Below are positions 7,007 through 13,943 of a stretch of DNA of 17,270 nucleotides, in pieces. The notes under the pieces were generated by a model. That model was not told the DNA's origin. It searched no databases and was given only the letters and a program-made list of their open reading frames with translations. The first letter of the stretch is position 1. Each line of letters begins with the position of its first letter. Position numbers and translations under genes: made by a program. This DNA is from Sulfuricurvum sp. (GTDB lineage: Bacteria > Campylobacterota > Campylobacteria > Campylobacterales > Sulfurimonadaceae): assembly GCA_030679635.1 (NCBI GenBank), contig JAUXSZ010000053.1:1-17270 (forward strand), given 5' to 3'.

Positions 7007-7797
7007 GTGGAAGACTCTTTCTCTTCAACCTTTTCTTGGGTTGGTTTAAGCCGTTTAAGCCGTTTTGCTTCTTTTGAAAATGCAATCAACTCTTCAGCAT
7101 TTTGTATCGATTTTGGGATCAGGGGCAAGGTCCGTTTGAGGAGCTTGGTCGTGGTCATCGCATCTGAGAGGGCGCGGTGATGGGTTGCTTCTCGGTAGAG
7201 TTCCAATTGTTCATTGAGGTAGGCTAGCCCATAGCGCTCACTCTCTATGGTACGCTCTGCGAGGTCAATGGTACACAGGGAACGGTTGAGCAGCCCCTCT
7301 AATCCTACTCGCTCCATCATGGCCGAGACGAAATTGTAATCAAATTTTGCATCATGTCCTACAAAGATGGCATCCCCTAAAAACAGCCGAAATTCATGCA
7401 TCACCTTGGCAAGGGCAGGTGCTTTTAGGGTTTGTTGGACACTGATTCCGGTTATCTCTTGTATCTGCTTTGAAATATCCGTAGCATAGACCAAGCTGTC
7501 AAATGTATCGATGATAACACCGTTTTGAAGCTTCACGGCACCAATTTCAATAATTTGGTGCTGGGAGGGTTTGGAGCCATTGGTTTCAACATCGACAATA
7601 CAAAACAGGGTATCGGCTACCGATGTATAGGTGCTGCTCAAGCAATAGAGATTCTCTTTTAAAACAAGATTCAATCCTTGAGCTCTTAAAAGTTCGAGAG
7701 TGAGGCTGGCTGGCTGGGGAAGATGCGATTCAAACTCTTCCTTGGGGACACCGTTTTTAGTGAGACGTGCGAAAATTTTTGGATCAATAAGTTTCAC
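6994..7797 (-). CDS. DEDDh-family 3'-5' exonuclease (DnaQ-like)
   Basis: Predicted 3'-5' exonuclease with the fold of the DNA polymerase III epsilon proofreading subunit. All three Exo motifs are present in the 267-aa product: D69 and E71 in VDVETNG, D153 in GHDAKFD, and H207 with D212 in HHRALSD. About 62 residues precede the exonuclease domain and a charged Lys/Glu-rich tail (241-262) follows it; I do not recognise either. The start is GTG, overlapping the trpF stop as GTGA, which implies coupled translation. It may be the replicative proofreading subunit or a repair nuclease. The motifs do not separate these, so I give no symbol. Confidence 0.88.
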   Translation of the reverse strand: MKLIDPKIFARLTKNGVPKEEFESHLPQPASLTLELLRAQGLNLVLKENLYCLSSTYTSVADTLFCIVDVETNGSKPSQHQIIEIGAVKLQNGVIIDTFDSLVYATDISKQIQEITGISVQQTLKAPALAKVMHEFRLFLGDAIFVGHDAKFDYNFVSAMMERVGLEGLLNRSLCTIDLAERTIESERYGLAYLNEQLELYREATHHRALSDAMTTTKLLKRTLPLIPKSIQNAEELIAFSKEAKRLKRLKPTQEKVEEKESSTYSE

Positions 7798-8381
7798 GAT
7801 TTAGCCTCACGGATAAAGGATTCTACTAATAGCGGGGCTTTTTTTCCTTTTGAAGCTTCAACTCCGCTGCTCACGTCAACACCGTAAAAGCCATAAGGTT
7901 TGAGAGATGCTACATTGGTGGGATCCAATCCTCCGGCAAGGATGATTTTAGAACAATCAACCCCCTCAAACCATTCAATATTGAGTTTTTTACCGCTCCC
8001 TCCGTAGCCCTCACAATAGGCATCAACGAGACGATAATGATTCGAATCCCTCAGGATGTCTTCCTTGCATTGAGCTCTAATGACACGCAATGCGGGAAAG
8101 TTCAGCGTTTCGAAAAAAGGATCGGGGGCCTCAAAGTGTATTTGTGCAAGGGTGCAGCCGGCGGATAAACAGACGCTGCGAATATGATCCGCCGTTTCAT
8201 TGACGAAAAGGGCGACTTTTTCAACAAAAGGGGGAAGTTCTTGAATAATTTTTGTGGCTTCAGCCGGACTGATGTATCGGGGAGAATCGGGATAAAAGAC
8301 AAAACCAAGAGCATCCGCTCCTGAATTGATGGCACAAAGAGCATCATCAAGGGAGGTTATGCCGCATATTTTGACCCTCAT
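7794..8381 (-). CDS. trpF: Phosphoribosylanthranilate isomerase TrpF
   Basis: TIM-barrel enzyme of tryptophan synthesis that converts N-(5-phosphoribosyl)anthranilate to CdRP by an Amadori rearrangement. The 195-aa product opens with the KICGIT motif holding the catalytic cysteine C6. The likely general acid is D120 in LVDAYCEGYGGSGK, and the phosphate-binding loops are ILAGGLDP (147-154) and GVDVSSGVE (167-175). Its ATG overlaps the rpe stop as ATGA and its own stop overlaps the exonuclease start as GTGA. No other trp gene is in the window, so here it belongs to a mixed operon rather than a trp operon. Confidence 0.95.
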   Translation of the reverse strand: MRVKICGITSLDDALCAINSGADALGFVFYPDSPRYISPAEATKIIQELPPFVEKVALFVNETADHIRSVCLSAGCTLAQIHFEAPDPFFETLNFPALRVIRAQCKEDILRDSNHYRLVDAYCEGYGGSGKKLNIEWFEGVDCSKIILAGGLDPTNVASLKPYGFYGVDVSSGVEASKGKKAPLLVESFIREAKS

Positions 8382-9019
8382 GCTCGGAGACTGTCTATGG
8401 CTGTTTTATAGTCATCAGCACCGAATACATAGCTTCCGGCGACACAGATATCAACGCCGGCCTCTTTCAAAAGCTCAATATTAGAACTTCCTACTCCGCC
8501 GTCTATTTCAATCAAGCACGCAGGATTGATCCGATCTCGGAGAACTTTTAAACGTTTTATTTTTTCAACAACGGTTGGGATAAATTTTTGTCCTCCAAAT
8601 CCGGGATTAACGCTCATGACGAGAACCATATCTAACCCCTCAAGGAGATACTCGATCGCTTCCGCAGGTGTGTGCGGATTAAGAACAATCGCCGGCTTGA
8701 TCCCTAAAGAACGGATTTTCTGAATAAGACGGTGAGGATTTTTTTCCTCTTCGATGTGAAAGGAGATATATTCAGGGTTAAGCGGTGCGAATAAATCAAC
8801 AAAAAATGAGTTATTTTCAACCATCAAATGGATATCCAAAGGCTTTGTGGCAGCTTTTGCAATGGCACTGACCACAACGGGTCCGATGGTCATATTGGGG
8901 ACAAAATGGCCGTCCATTACATCGACATGGACCAAATCACAGCCAGCATCGCAGATGGCACGAACATCGCGCGCTAAGTTTCCAAAATCGGCAGAAAGTA
9001 TGCTTGGGGCGACGAGCAT
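8378..9019 (-). CDS. rpe: Ribulose-phosphate 3-epimerase Rpe
   Basis: Interconverts ribulose-5-phosphate and xylulose-5-phosphate in the pentose phosphate or Calvin pathways. The 213-aa TIM barrel has the signature VAPSILSADF (3-12), HVDVMDGHFVPN (31-42), HLMV (64-67), MSVNPGFGGQ (135-144) and EIDGGVG (171-177). The expected metal ligands H31, D33, H64 and D173 are all there. The start is ATG with AGGGA about 8 nt upstream. trpF overlaps it by 4 nt. A candidate -10 box lies 28-33 nt upstream in the 52-nt gap after the CheX-like gene, so it may be read both from there and by read-through. Confidence 0.97.
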   Translation of the reverse strand: MLVAPSILSADFGNLARDVRAICDAGCDLVHVDVMDGHFVPNMTIGPVVVSAIAKAATKPLDIHLMVENNSFFVDLFAPLNPEYISFHIEEEKNPHRLIQKIRSLGIKPAIVLNPHTPAEAIEYLLEGLDMVLVMSVNPGFGGQKFIPTVVEKIKRLKVLRDRINPACLIEIDGGVGSSNIELLKEAGVDICVAGSYVFGADDYKTAIDSLRA

Positions 9020-9046
9020 GATAGGTCCCTTGAATATTTTTGTGCT

Positions 9047-9052
9047 ATTTTA
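9047..9052 (-). promoter_or_regulatory. Candidate -10 box for rpe-trpF-exonuclease
   Basis: Reads TAAAAT on the minus strand, inside the short symmetric sequence GCTAAAATAGC, with a predicted start near 9040 and a leader of about 20 nt. No -35 is recognisable. No intrinsic terminator follows the upstream CheX-like gene, so read-through is also possible. Confidence 0.4.
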
Positions 9053-9071
9053 GCGAAAAAGGGTGGTTTAT

Positions 9072-10466
9072 TTATCGTGTCAAGAAAAAGATAAAGTGTT
9101 CTCCCTCAAAACTCAGGTCTACTTGAACCCCTTTTTTATTTTGGGCAATCTCAAGTAGGGTCTTAATATCGGAGTACGTTCGAGGAAGCGTGATATCGAG
9201 GAGATGCTTATTAGCCGATAAAAGTACTTTAGCCCGGCCGCCGATGATATTGACAAATTCGGCTAAAGAATCCAGTATCTCCTCTTCATTCGGATTGGCA
9301 TCGCCGATGAGAAGTTCACAGGCTTTTTTGGCGATTGTTTTGGGAAAGATGAGAATGATCAATCCGTCAATATCTCCATAAAATCCAATGGAACTGGCGT
9401 ATTGATCACTACTATTGGGGATAGTCAACGGTTGAATCTTGACCGAATCCTTGGTTGCCTTGGCATTGGTCATCATGGCGATGGTGGATACGGTAGCGTC
9501 TATAAAATGGGGGAGCTCATTCACAAGGGCTTTGTTGAGAGAACGATTTTGCTTAACGGCAGCTCCGCCGCCGCCGCCAAGTTCTTGTAAAAGATCTTTA
9601 TTTTTGAGAATATCATCCATATTGTCAAAAAACATCAATCCCGCATCCTCAAGATCGTGCTTAAAGGCTTCGGGTGTTTTATCAAAGCTAAGTCCGACGA
9701 AACAGATGGATGCATTGTATTCAGCAGCGGATGAAGCGAGTTTGGTGAAAAAATTGAGAGCATGGATATTCATTGAGATGACTTTGTAAGCGTCAAAAAT
9801 AAAGAGACGAAATCCGACATTTAGTGAATTTTGATGATAAGAGAGATTAAAGGTATCACTGATTTCGGCATCTAGGAAATTGGAAATGGTATAAATAATC
9901 GCATTCCCGGTGACACGCGTCGCTACCTTCTGCCCAAAATGACCCAGATTGGTATCTTCAATAATGGCGTAATAGAGATCTTCGTTTTTCTTTTTCTCTT
10001 CAAACTCGTGTTTGCTCTGCGTAATGATGGGGTTGTGACCGTAATCAAAGAGCTCAATGGCCATTGCAGAGCGCTGTGAAGGGTCCTCATCGTACAGCAA
10101 TACGGTTCTGGGTTCACTTCTGTTACTGGCGACAAAAAGTTCAGCAATTTTTTCACTTTTAAAAAGTGCAAAGTTAATACTTTCATGGTAAAAAGTATGA
10201 ATGGTATTGAATTTTGCATGATCATAATCACAAAATCCGACGATAATATGTTTTTGATGACGAATATTGGTCAAAAGTTTGACAAAAACATCTAATCCGT
10301 TTTTATTAAAAAAGATTACTTTTTTCAAAGAAACAAGGAGCATGTCGATGTTGAGCGATTCGGTGGCTTTGATGTCCTCGATGGTTAAAAAACTCGGTGC
10401 ATTGTTTCCGTCCAGGAATCCCTGTAAATGAAAAATTCCGATACGCCCTTTTACTACTGCTCGCAT
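9072..10466 (-). CDS. Multidomain signalling protein: STAS-like, receiver-like, STAS-like, C-terminal CheX-like phosphatase domain
   Basis: Predicted cytoplasmic signalling protein of 464 aa, with no signal peptide or membrane segment. By eye, residues 7-112 look like a STAS domain, with the loop FNKNGLDVF (53-61) in place of the usual phosphorylatable D-S-S-G-L. Residues 119-200 look like a receiver, with acidic D126/E127/D128, candidate phospho-acceptor D171 and T193. Residues 218-288 resemble a second, N-terminally reduced STAS. A five-glycine linker (297-301) leads to a CheX-like domain (about 315-464) with an intact ExxN motif, E403 and N406 in LAEFVNIIGG. Members of the CheC/CheX/FliY family dephosphorylate CheY-P. 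The gene overlaps the HDOD gene by 13 nt. The CheX call is good; the other domains are inference. Confidence 0.72.
   Translation of the reverse strand: MRAVVKGRIGIFHLQGFLDGNNAPSFLTIEDIKATESLNIDMLLVSLKKVIFFNKNGLDVFVKLLTNIRHQKHIIVGFCDYDHAKFNTIHTFYHESINFALFKSEKIAELFVASNRSEPRTVLLYDEDPSQRSAMAIELFDYGHNPIITQSKHEFEEKKKNEDLYYAIIEDTNLGHFGQKVATRVTGNAIIYTISNFLDAEISDTFNLSYHQNSLNVGFRLFIFDAYKVISMNIHALNFFTKLASSAAEYNASICFVGLSFDKTPEAFKHDLEDAGLMFFDNMDDILKNKDLLQELGGGGGAAVKQNRSLNKALVNELPHFIDATVSTIAMMTNAKATKDSVKIQPLTIPNSSDQYASSIGFYGDIDGLIILIFPKTIAKKACELLIGDANPNEEEILDSLAEFVNIIGGRAKVLLSANKHLLDITLPRTYSDIKTLLEIAQNKKGVQVDLSFEGEHFIFFLTR
9564..9578 (-). repeat. Triplet repeat encoding a Gly5 linker
   Basis: On the minus strand this is four GGC codons and one GGA, encoding glycines 297-301 between the second STAS-like and the CheX-like domain. 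Unit gain or loss would alter linker length without shifting the frame. Confidence 0.8.
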
Positions 10467-11260
10467 GCGTATCCAATCACCTGACTAAAAGATTCGTAGA
10501 TGTCTTGCACAAATTCTATTTTAAAATCGATAAACTCATTGAGGCCGGCACTAACATAAGGGGGTTGACTGAGTTCATAAAAGAGAAGTAAATGCATCCA
10601 CTGCGCCAATACGCGCTCTTGGGAGGAAAGATTTTGCTCAACGGCGGATGCGGAGCGTATCAGAGAAACAATCCGTTCAGACATTTCCCATTTGCGCGCA
10701 ATTTCCCCTGAAATATCAAAGAGGCCGCTTCCGCTGATCCGAAACAAAATCGTATTGAAGTCCAGCGCTTTAACGCTGCGGAGTTGTTCTACCTCCGTCT
10801 TTCGTGACGCAAATAAGGCTTCGCACACAATAATACTCGCAGGGATCAAAGAGATAGCGCTTTGAATCTCTTTATCATTGATTTTAAGATGAGCAAGGAT
10901 CGCTTCCCAATGCTTACTGATAGAGGCTTGAAGGTCATAAAATTGGTGATTACTAAAAGTGAAGAGTTCCCATTTTTTAGGCGTTAATAAACTTAATAGA
11001 TAATTGTAGAGAGTTTGCTGTGCTCCGCCCAGCCCGAGAATACCAAAAATTTGGGCTACGTCGGTAACTTCATTTCGAAAGCCGTAAATGGGACGATTTA
11101 CCAATGTCTTAAGATAAAGGCTTAACGCCGGATCTTCTGACGCACATTTGGCGGCCTTTTGCAAGTCACCAGCACGTACATGATTGAGTGCTTCTTGTAC
11201 GACACTAGGCGCTGCAGGGATGCTTTGAATATAAAGGGCTATTTCTTCTGATGTTATCAC
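10454..11260 (-). CDS. HDOD-domain signal transduction protein
   Basis: The 268-aa product matches the HDOD family, non-catalytic relatives of HD phosphohydrolases often found in signalling operons. Visible hallmarks: the opening IQSIPAAPSVVQEAL (11-25), DPALSLYLKTL (43-53) followed by NRPIYGF (55-61), where relatives have a conserved NS-x-xYG, and the segment with GILGLGGAQQTL (73-84). HD metal-binding residues are not evident, as expected for HDOD. The start is GTG at 11260 with only a weak GGATAA upstream; no better in-frame start is visible. Its last 13 bases overlap the STAS/CheX gene, so the two are probably made together. Partner and ligand cannot be read from the sequence. Confidence 0.82.
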   Translation of the reverse strand: MITSEEIALYIQSIPAAPSVVQEALNHVRAGDLQKAAKCASEDPALSLYLKTLVNRPIYGFRNEVTDVAQIFGILGLGGAQQTLYNYLLSLLTPKKWELFTFSNHQFYDLQASISKHWEAILAHLKINDKEIQSAISLIPASIIVCEALFASRKTEVEQLRSVKALDFNTILFRISGSGLFDISGEIARKWEMSERIVSLIRSASAVEQNLSSQERVLAQWMHLLLFYELSQPPYVSAGLNEFIDFKIEFVQDIYESFSQVIGYACEQ

Positions 11261-11288
11261 GGTATAGGGTTATCCAATGTTTTTGTCT

Positions 11289-11294
11289 ATTGTA
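11289..11294 (-). promoter_or_regulatory. Candidate -10 box for the HDOD gene
   Basis: TACAAT on the minus strand, 29 nt before the GTG start, giving a leader of about 22 nt. It lies in the 165-nt divergent spacer shared with rpmB. No -35 is visible. Confidence 0.45.
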
Positions 11295-11383
11295 GTGGGA
11301 GAAAATTAAACTATTCCTTAAATATCCCTTTTGTGGTGTAAAGATTGTGTAGAAAATGCTTTTAAGGTAGCCTTTTGGTTGAA

Positions 11384-11401
11384 GTTGCTATTATTCGCAA
11401 C
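11384..11401 (+). promoter_or_regulatory. Candidate rpmB promoter -10 within a small inverted repeat
   Basis: TATTAT (11389-11394) could be the -10 of rpmB, with a leader of about 25 nt. It sits between GTTGC and GCAAC arms that form a 5-bp inverted repeat. An alternative -10 is TAGAAA at 11350-11355. I cannot decide between them by eye. Confidence 0.3.
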
Positions 11402-11425
11402 CTAAATTTACGCAAGGAGCCTCAA

Positions 11426-11614
11426 ATGGCAAGAAGATGTGCTATTAGCGGTAAAGGCCCAATGAGCGGGAACAACGTTTCTCACGCTAAAAATAGAACA
11501 AAGCGTCGTTTTTTACCAAACCTTCGCACTGTTCGTATTACGCTTGAAGACGGAACCACGAAAAAAATCAGAATCGCTGCTTCAGAGCTTCGTACTCTTA
11601 AAAAAGATTCGTAA
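11426..11614 (+). CDS. rpmB: Large ribosomal subunit protein bL28
   Basis: Small basic protein of the 50S subunit. The 62-aa product begins MARRCAISGKGPMSGNNVSH and continues with AKNRTKRRFLPNL, the L28 signature. I chose the ATG at 11426 because AAGGAG (11414-11419) lies 6 nt upstream and the protein then starts exactly as in other L28 proteins. The frame is open further upstream, but those 17 codons have no family match. Only one cysteine is present, so this is a zinc-free form. It is monocistronic, with a terminator directly downstream. Confidence 0.98.
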   Translation: MARRCAISGKGPMSGNNVSHAKNRTKRRFLPNLRTVRITLEDGTTKKIRIAASELRTLKKDS

Positions 11615-11619
11615 TCTCC

Positions 11620-11636
11620 CGCGTGGTGTCCCACGC
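11620..11636 (+). other. Small hairpin after rpmB
   Basis: GCGTGG (11621-11626) pairs with CCACGC (11631-11636) around a 4-nt loop, just upstream of the terminator hairpin. It may be an accessory stem. It has no U-tract of its own. Confidence 0.5.
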
Positions 11637-11639
11637 ATT

Positions 11640-11665
11640 TCGGGAATCTTTCCCGATCTTTTCTC
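11640..11665 (+). terminator. Intrinsic terminator of rpmB
   Basis: A 7-bp GC-containing stem (11640-11646 with 11650-11656, loop TCT) is followed by a T-rich tail TCTTTTCTC. Its place 25 nt after the rpmB stop and ahead of the argJ promoter fits transcription termination. Confidence 0.75.
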
Positions 11666-11722
11666 TCAATTTCCTTAAATCCTTCAACACTTTCCTTTAA
11701 CCTTATTCTAGGCACGAATGTT

Positions 11723-11728
11723 TATAAT
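11723..11728 (+). promoter_or_regulatory. -10 box of argJ
   Basis: Perfect TATAAT, 31 nt before the argJ ATG, downstream of the rpmB terminator, predicting a leader of about 25 nt. No clear -35 and no recognisable ARG-box operator. Confidence 0.65.
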
Positions 11729-11759
11729 ACCAGCATTACTAATTTAGGAGTTTTTCCCT

Positions 11760-12947
11760 ATGTACACAATTGAAAGCATTAATGGCGGCGTATGCGCTGC
11801 AGAGGGTTTTTATGCCGATGGAATTCATATTGGGCTCAAAAAAGAGGGGGCGAAGGATCTCGCATTCATCTATTCCGATACCCCCTGCGCCATAGCATCG
11901 GTTTTTACGACCAATAAAATGACGGCGGCACCGATACGCCATTTCCGTACAAAAGGGGAGTTTGAGGGAAATTTTGTCCTGATTAATTCTAAAAATGCCA
12001 ATGCGATGACGGGACCTGAGGGGATAAAAGACATTGACGATGTGTTACATGCCCTTGATGCCAAATTTCCTCAAATACAACATCCGGTCATGAGCTCCAC
12101 AGGAGTCATCGGCGTACGTCTCCCAAAGGAGAAAATCATTGAGGGGGCGATGAGCTTTGATCTGACAAGCAGAGAGGGAAATAACGCTTCCGAAGCGATT
12201 ATGACGACGGACACGTTTGCAAAATGGATCTCTTTTGAGGTAAAGCTTGAGGGGGGAAAATCATTTCGTATCGGAGCAATGGCCAAGGGGGCGGGGATGA
12301 TCAATCCTGCCATGGCAACCATGCTGTGTTTTATCACGACCGATGCGTTAGTCGATAAAACAACGATGCAAACGATATTGGATACATGCACCAAAACGAC
12401 GTTTAATGCGGCAAGCGTCGATGGCGATACCTCGACGAATGATACGGTTTTGTTGATGGCCAATGGACAAAGCGGTACGTTTCATCACGCAGCTTTCAGC
12501 GAGGTGCTGGAATCAATCATGCTCTTTTTAGCCAAAGAGATGGTACGAGACGGTGAGGGGGCGACAAAGCTGGTGACCTACAAAGTAACCGGAGCCAAAG
12601 GTAATAGAGAGGCAGAAATCGCTGCAAAAGCGTTATCAAACTCACTGCTTGTCAAAACAGCTCTTTTCGGCCAAGATCCTAACTGGGGGCGTATCGCTTC
12701 GACGGTAGGGGCCAGCGGGGTTGAGTGCGACGAAGCACATTTAAGTATTTGGTTCGACGATGTGTGCGTTTACCGAAAGGGGGAGCTTCTTTTTGATGAA
12801 AAACTGGAGCCCCTCGCTGCGGCGGTCATGCAAAAAAATGCTTTCACGATCCATTGCGATATCGGATTGGGTGAGGGCGGTTTTACGGCATATGGATGCG
12901 ATTTGGGTCACGAATACGTCAAAATCAATGCGGATTATCGAACCTAA
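11760..12947 (+). CDS. argJ: Glutamate N-acetyltransferase / ornithine acetyltransferase ArgJ
   Basis: Moves the acetyl group from N-acetylornithine to glutamate in the cyclic arginine pathway; bifunctional forms also use acetyl-CoA. The 395-aa product is the usual length. ArgJ cleaves itself into two chains, and the nucleophile and new N-terminus is T187 in MAKGAGMINPAMATML. Other signatures are NSKNANAMTG (76-85), SSTGVIG (112-118), VDGDTSTNDT, FGQDPNWGRI and the C-terminal DYRT. AGGAG (11746-11750) lies 9 nt before the ATG. It has its own promoter and a 66-nt gap to prs. Mono- versus bifunctionality cannot be told from this sequence. Confidence 0.97.
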   Translation: MYTIESINGGVCAAEGFYADGIHIGLKKEGAKDLAFIYSDTPCAIASVFTTNKMTAAPIRHFRTKGEFEGNFVLINSKNANAMTGPEGIKDIDDVLHALDAKFPQIQHPVMSSTGVIGVRLPKEKIIEGAMSFDLTSREGNNASEAIMTTDTFAKWISFEVKLEGGKSFRIGAMAKGAGMINPAMATMLCFITTDALVDKTTMQTILDTCTKTTFNAASVDGDTSTNDTVLLMANGQSGTFHHAAFSEVLESIMLFLAKEMVRDGEGATKLVTYKVTGAKGNREAEIAAKALSNSLLVKTALFGQDPNWGRIASTVGASGVECDEAHLSIWFDDVCVYRKGELLFDEKLEPLAAAVMQKNAFTIHCDIGLGEGGFTAYGCDLGHEYVKINADYRT

Positions 12948-12976
12948 TCTTAACCGCATGCTAAGTGATGGCTGGT

Positions 12977-12982
12977 TATAAT
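12977..12982 (+). promoter_or_regulatory. -10 box of prs-lepA
   Basis: Perfect TATAAT, 31 nt before the prs ATG, in the 66-nt argJ-prs spacer. Predicted leader of about 25 nt. No distinct -35, and no convincing argJ terminator precedes it. Confidence 0.6.
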
Positions 12983-13013
12983 TCCACCAATTTAACGGCA
13001 ACAGGATAACTCA

Positions 13014-13943
13014 ATGCGCGGATACAAAATTTTCAGCGGTTCTGCATGTACCGAATTTTCGGTCGAAGTCTGTAAAACACTCGATGTCCCTCTCTCAAAG
13101 GCGGAAATAAAGCGCTTTAGCGACGGTGAGATAAACGTCCAAATCGCTGAAAGCGTTCGTGGTCGAGATGTGTTTATTATACAAAGTACCGGCGCACCTT
13201 CCAATGACAACCTTATGGAATTGTTGATTATGACCGATGCCCTGCGCCGCTCGTCTGCCAGTTCGATTACCGCGGTAGTCCCCTATTTCGGATATGCGCG
13301 TCAAGATCGTAAAGCGGCCCCGCGTGTCCCTATCACGGCGCGGCTTGTTGCCGATATGTTTGAAAAAGCGGGGATTGATCGTGTCGTCACGATTGACTTG
13401 CACGCAGGTCAAATCCAAGGATTTTTTGACATTCCGGTGGATAACCTCTACGGTTCTATCATTTTCCAAGAGTACATCAGCTCCAAAAATCTTGCCAATC
13501 CCGTTATCGCTTCTCCGGATATCGGGGGCGTTGCCCGGGCCCGTTATTTTGCTGAAAAGCTGGGGCTTGAGATGGTAATCGTTGACAAGCGGCGTGAAAA
13601 AGCGAACGAGTCTGAGGTCATGAACATCATAGGCGACGTCGAGGGGAAAGATGTTATTATGATCGATGATATGGTCGATACGGCCGGAACGATGGTAAAA
13701 GCTGCCGCTGCACTTAAAAAACGGGGGGCAACCTCAGTTATGGCGTGTGCGACACATGCCGTTTTGAGCGGTAACGCATACGATAACATCAACAACGGAG
13801 AGCTCGATGAACTCGTTGTTTCCAATACGTTGGTTCTTCGCGGCCACAGTGACAAAATCAAAGTTATCAGTGTGGCTCCGCTGTTTGCTGAAGTCATCCG
13901 TCGTGTTTATCACAACGAGAGCGTTAACAGTTTGTTCAGCTAA
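13014..13943 (+). CDS. prs: Ribose-phosphate pyrophosphokinase Prs
   Basis: Makes PRPP from ribose-5-phosphate and ATP, feeding purine, pyrimidine, histidine, tryptophan and NAD synthesis. The 309-aa product is typical of class I PRPP synthetases. It has RFSDGE (34-39), the flexible loop PYFGYARQDRK (90-100), catalytic H130 in TIDLHAGQIQGFF, and the PRPP-binding loop IDDMVDTAGTM (217-227). AGGA is 7 nt before the ATG. The stop overlaps the lepA start by one base (TAATG). Rpe, TrpF and the ComF-like protein in this window also work with pentose phosphates or PRPP-type chemistry, but nothing shows that this is more than coincidence. Confidence 0.98.
   Translation: MRGYKIFSGSACTEFSVEVCKTLDVPLSKAEIKRFSDGEINVQIAESVRGRDVFIIQSTGAPSNDNLMELLIMTDALRRSSASSITAVVPYFGYARQDRKAAPRVPITARLVADMFEKAGIDRVVTIDLHAGQIQGFFDIPVDNLYGSIIFQEYISSKNLANPVIASPDIGGVARARYFAEKLGLEMVIVDKRREKANESEVMNIIGDVEGKDVIMIDDMVDTAGTMVKAAAALKKRGATSVMACATHAVLSGNAYDNINNGELDELVVSNTLVLRGHSDKIKVISVAPLFAEVIRRVYHNESVNSLFS

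Noticed and set aside
11384..11401. GTTGC/GCAAC repeat as a ribosomal-protein leader that binds L28
   Set aside because: Only 5 bp and overlapping a likely -10 box; too weak to call an autoregulatory RNA.
11375..11425. Upstream in-frame extension of rpmB
   Set aside because: bL28 begins MARRC; the extension covers the ribosome site and has no family match.
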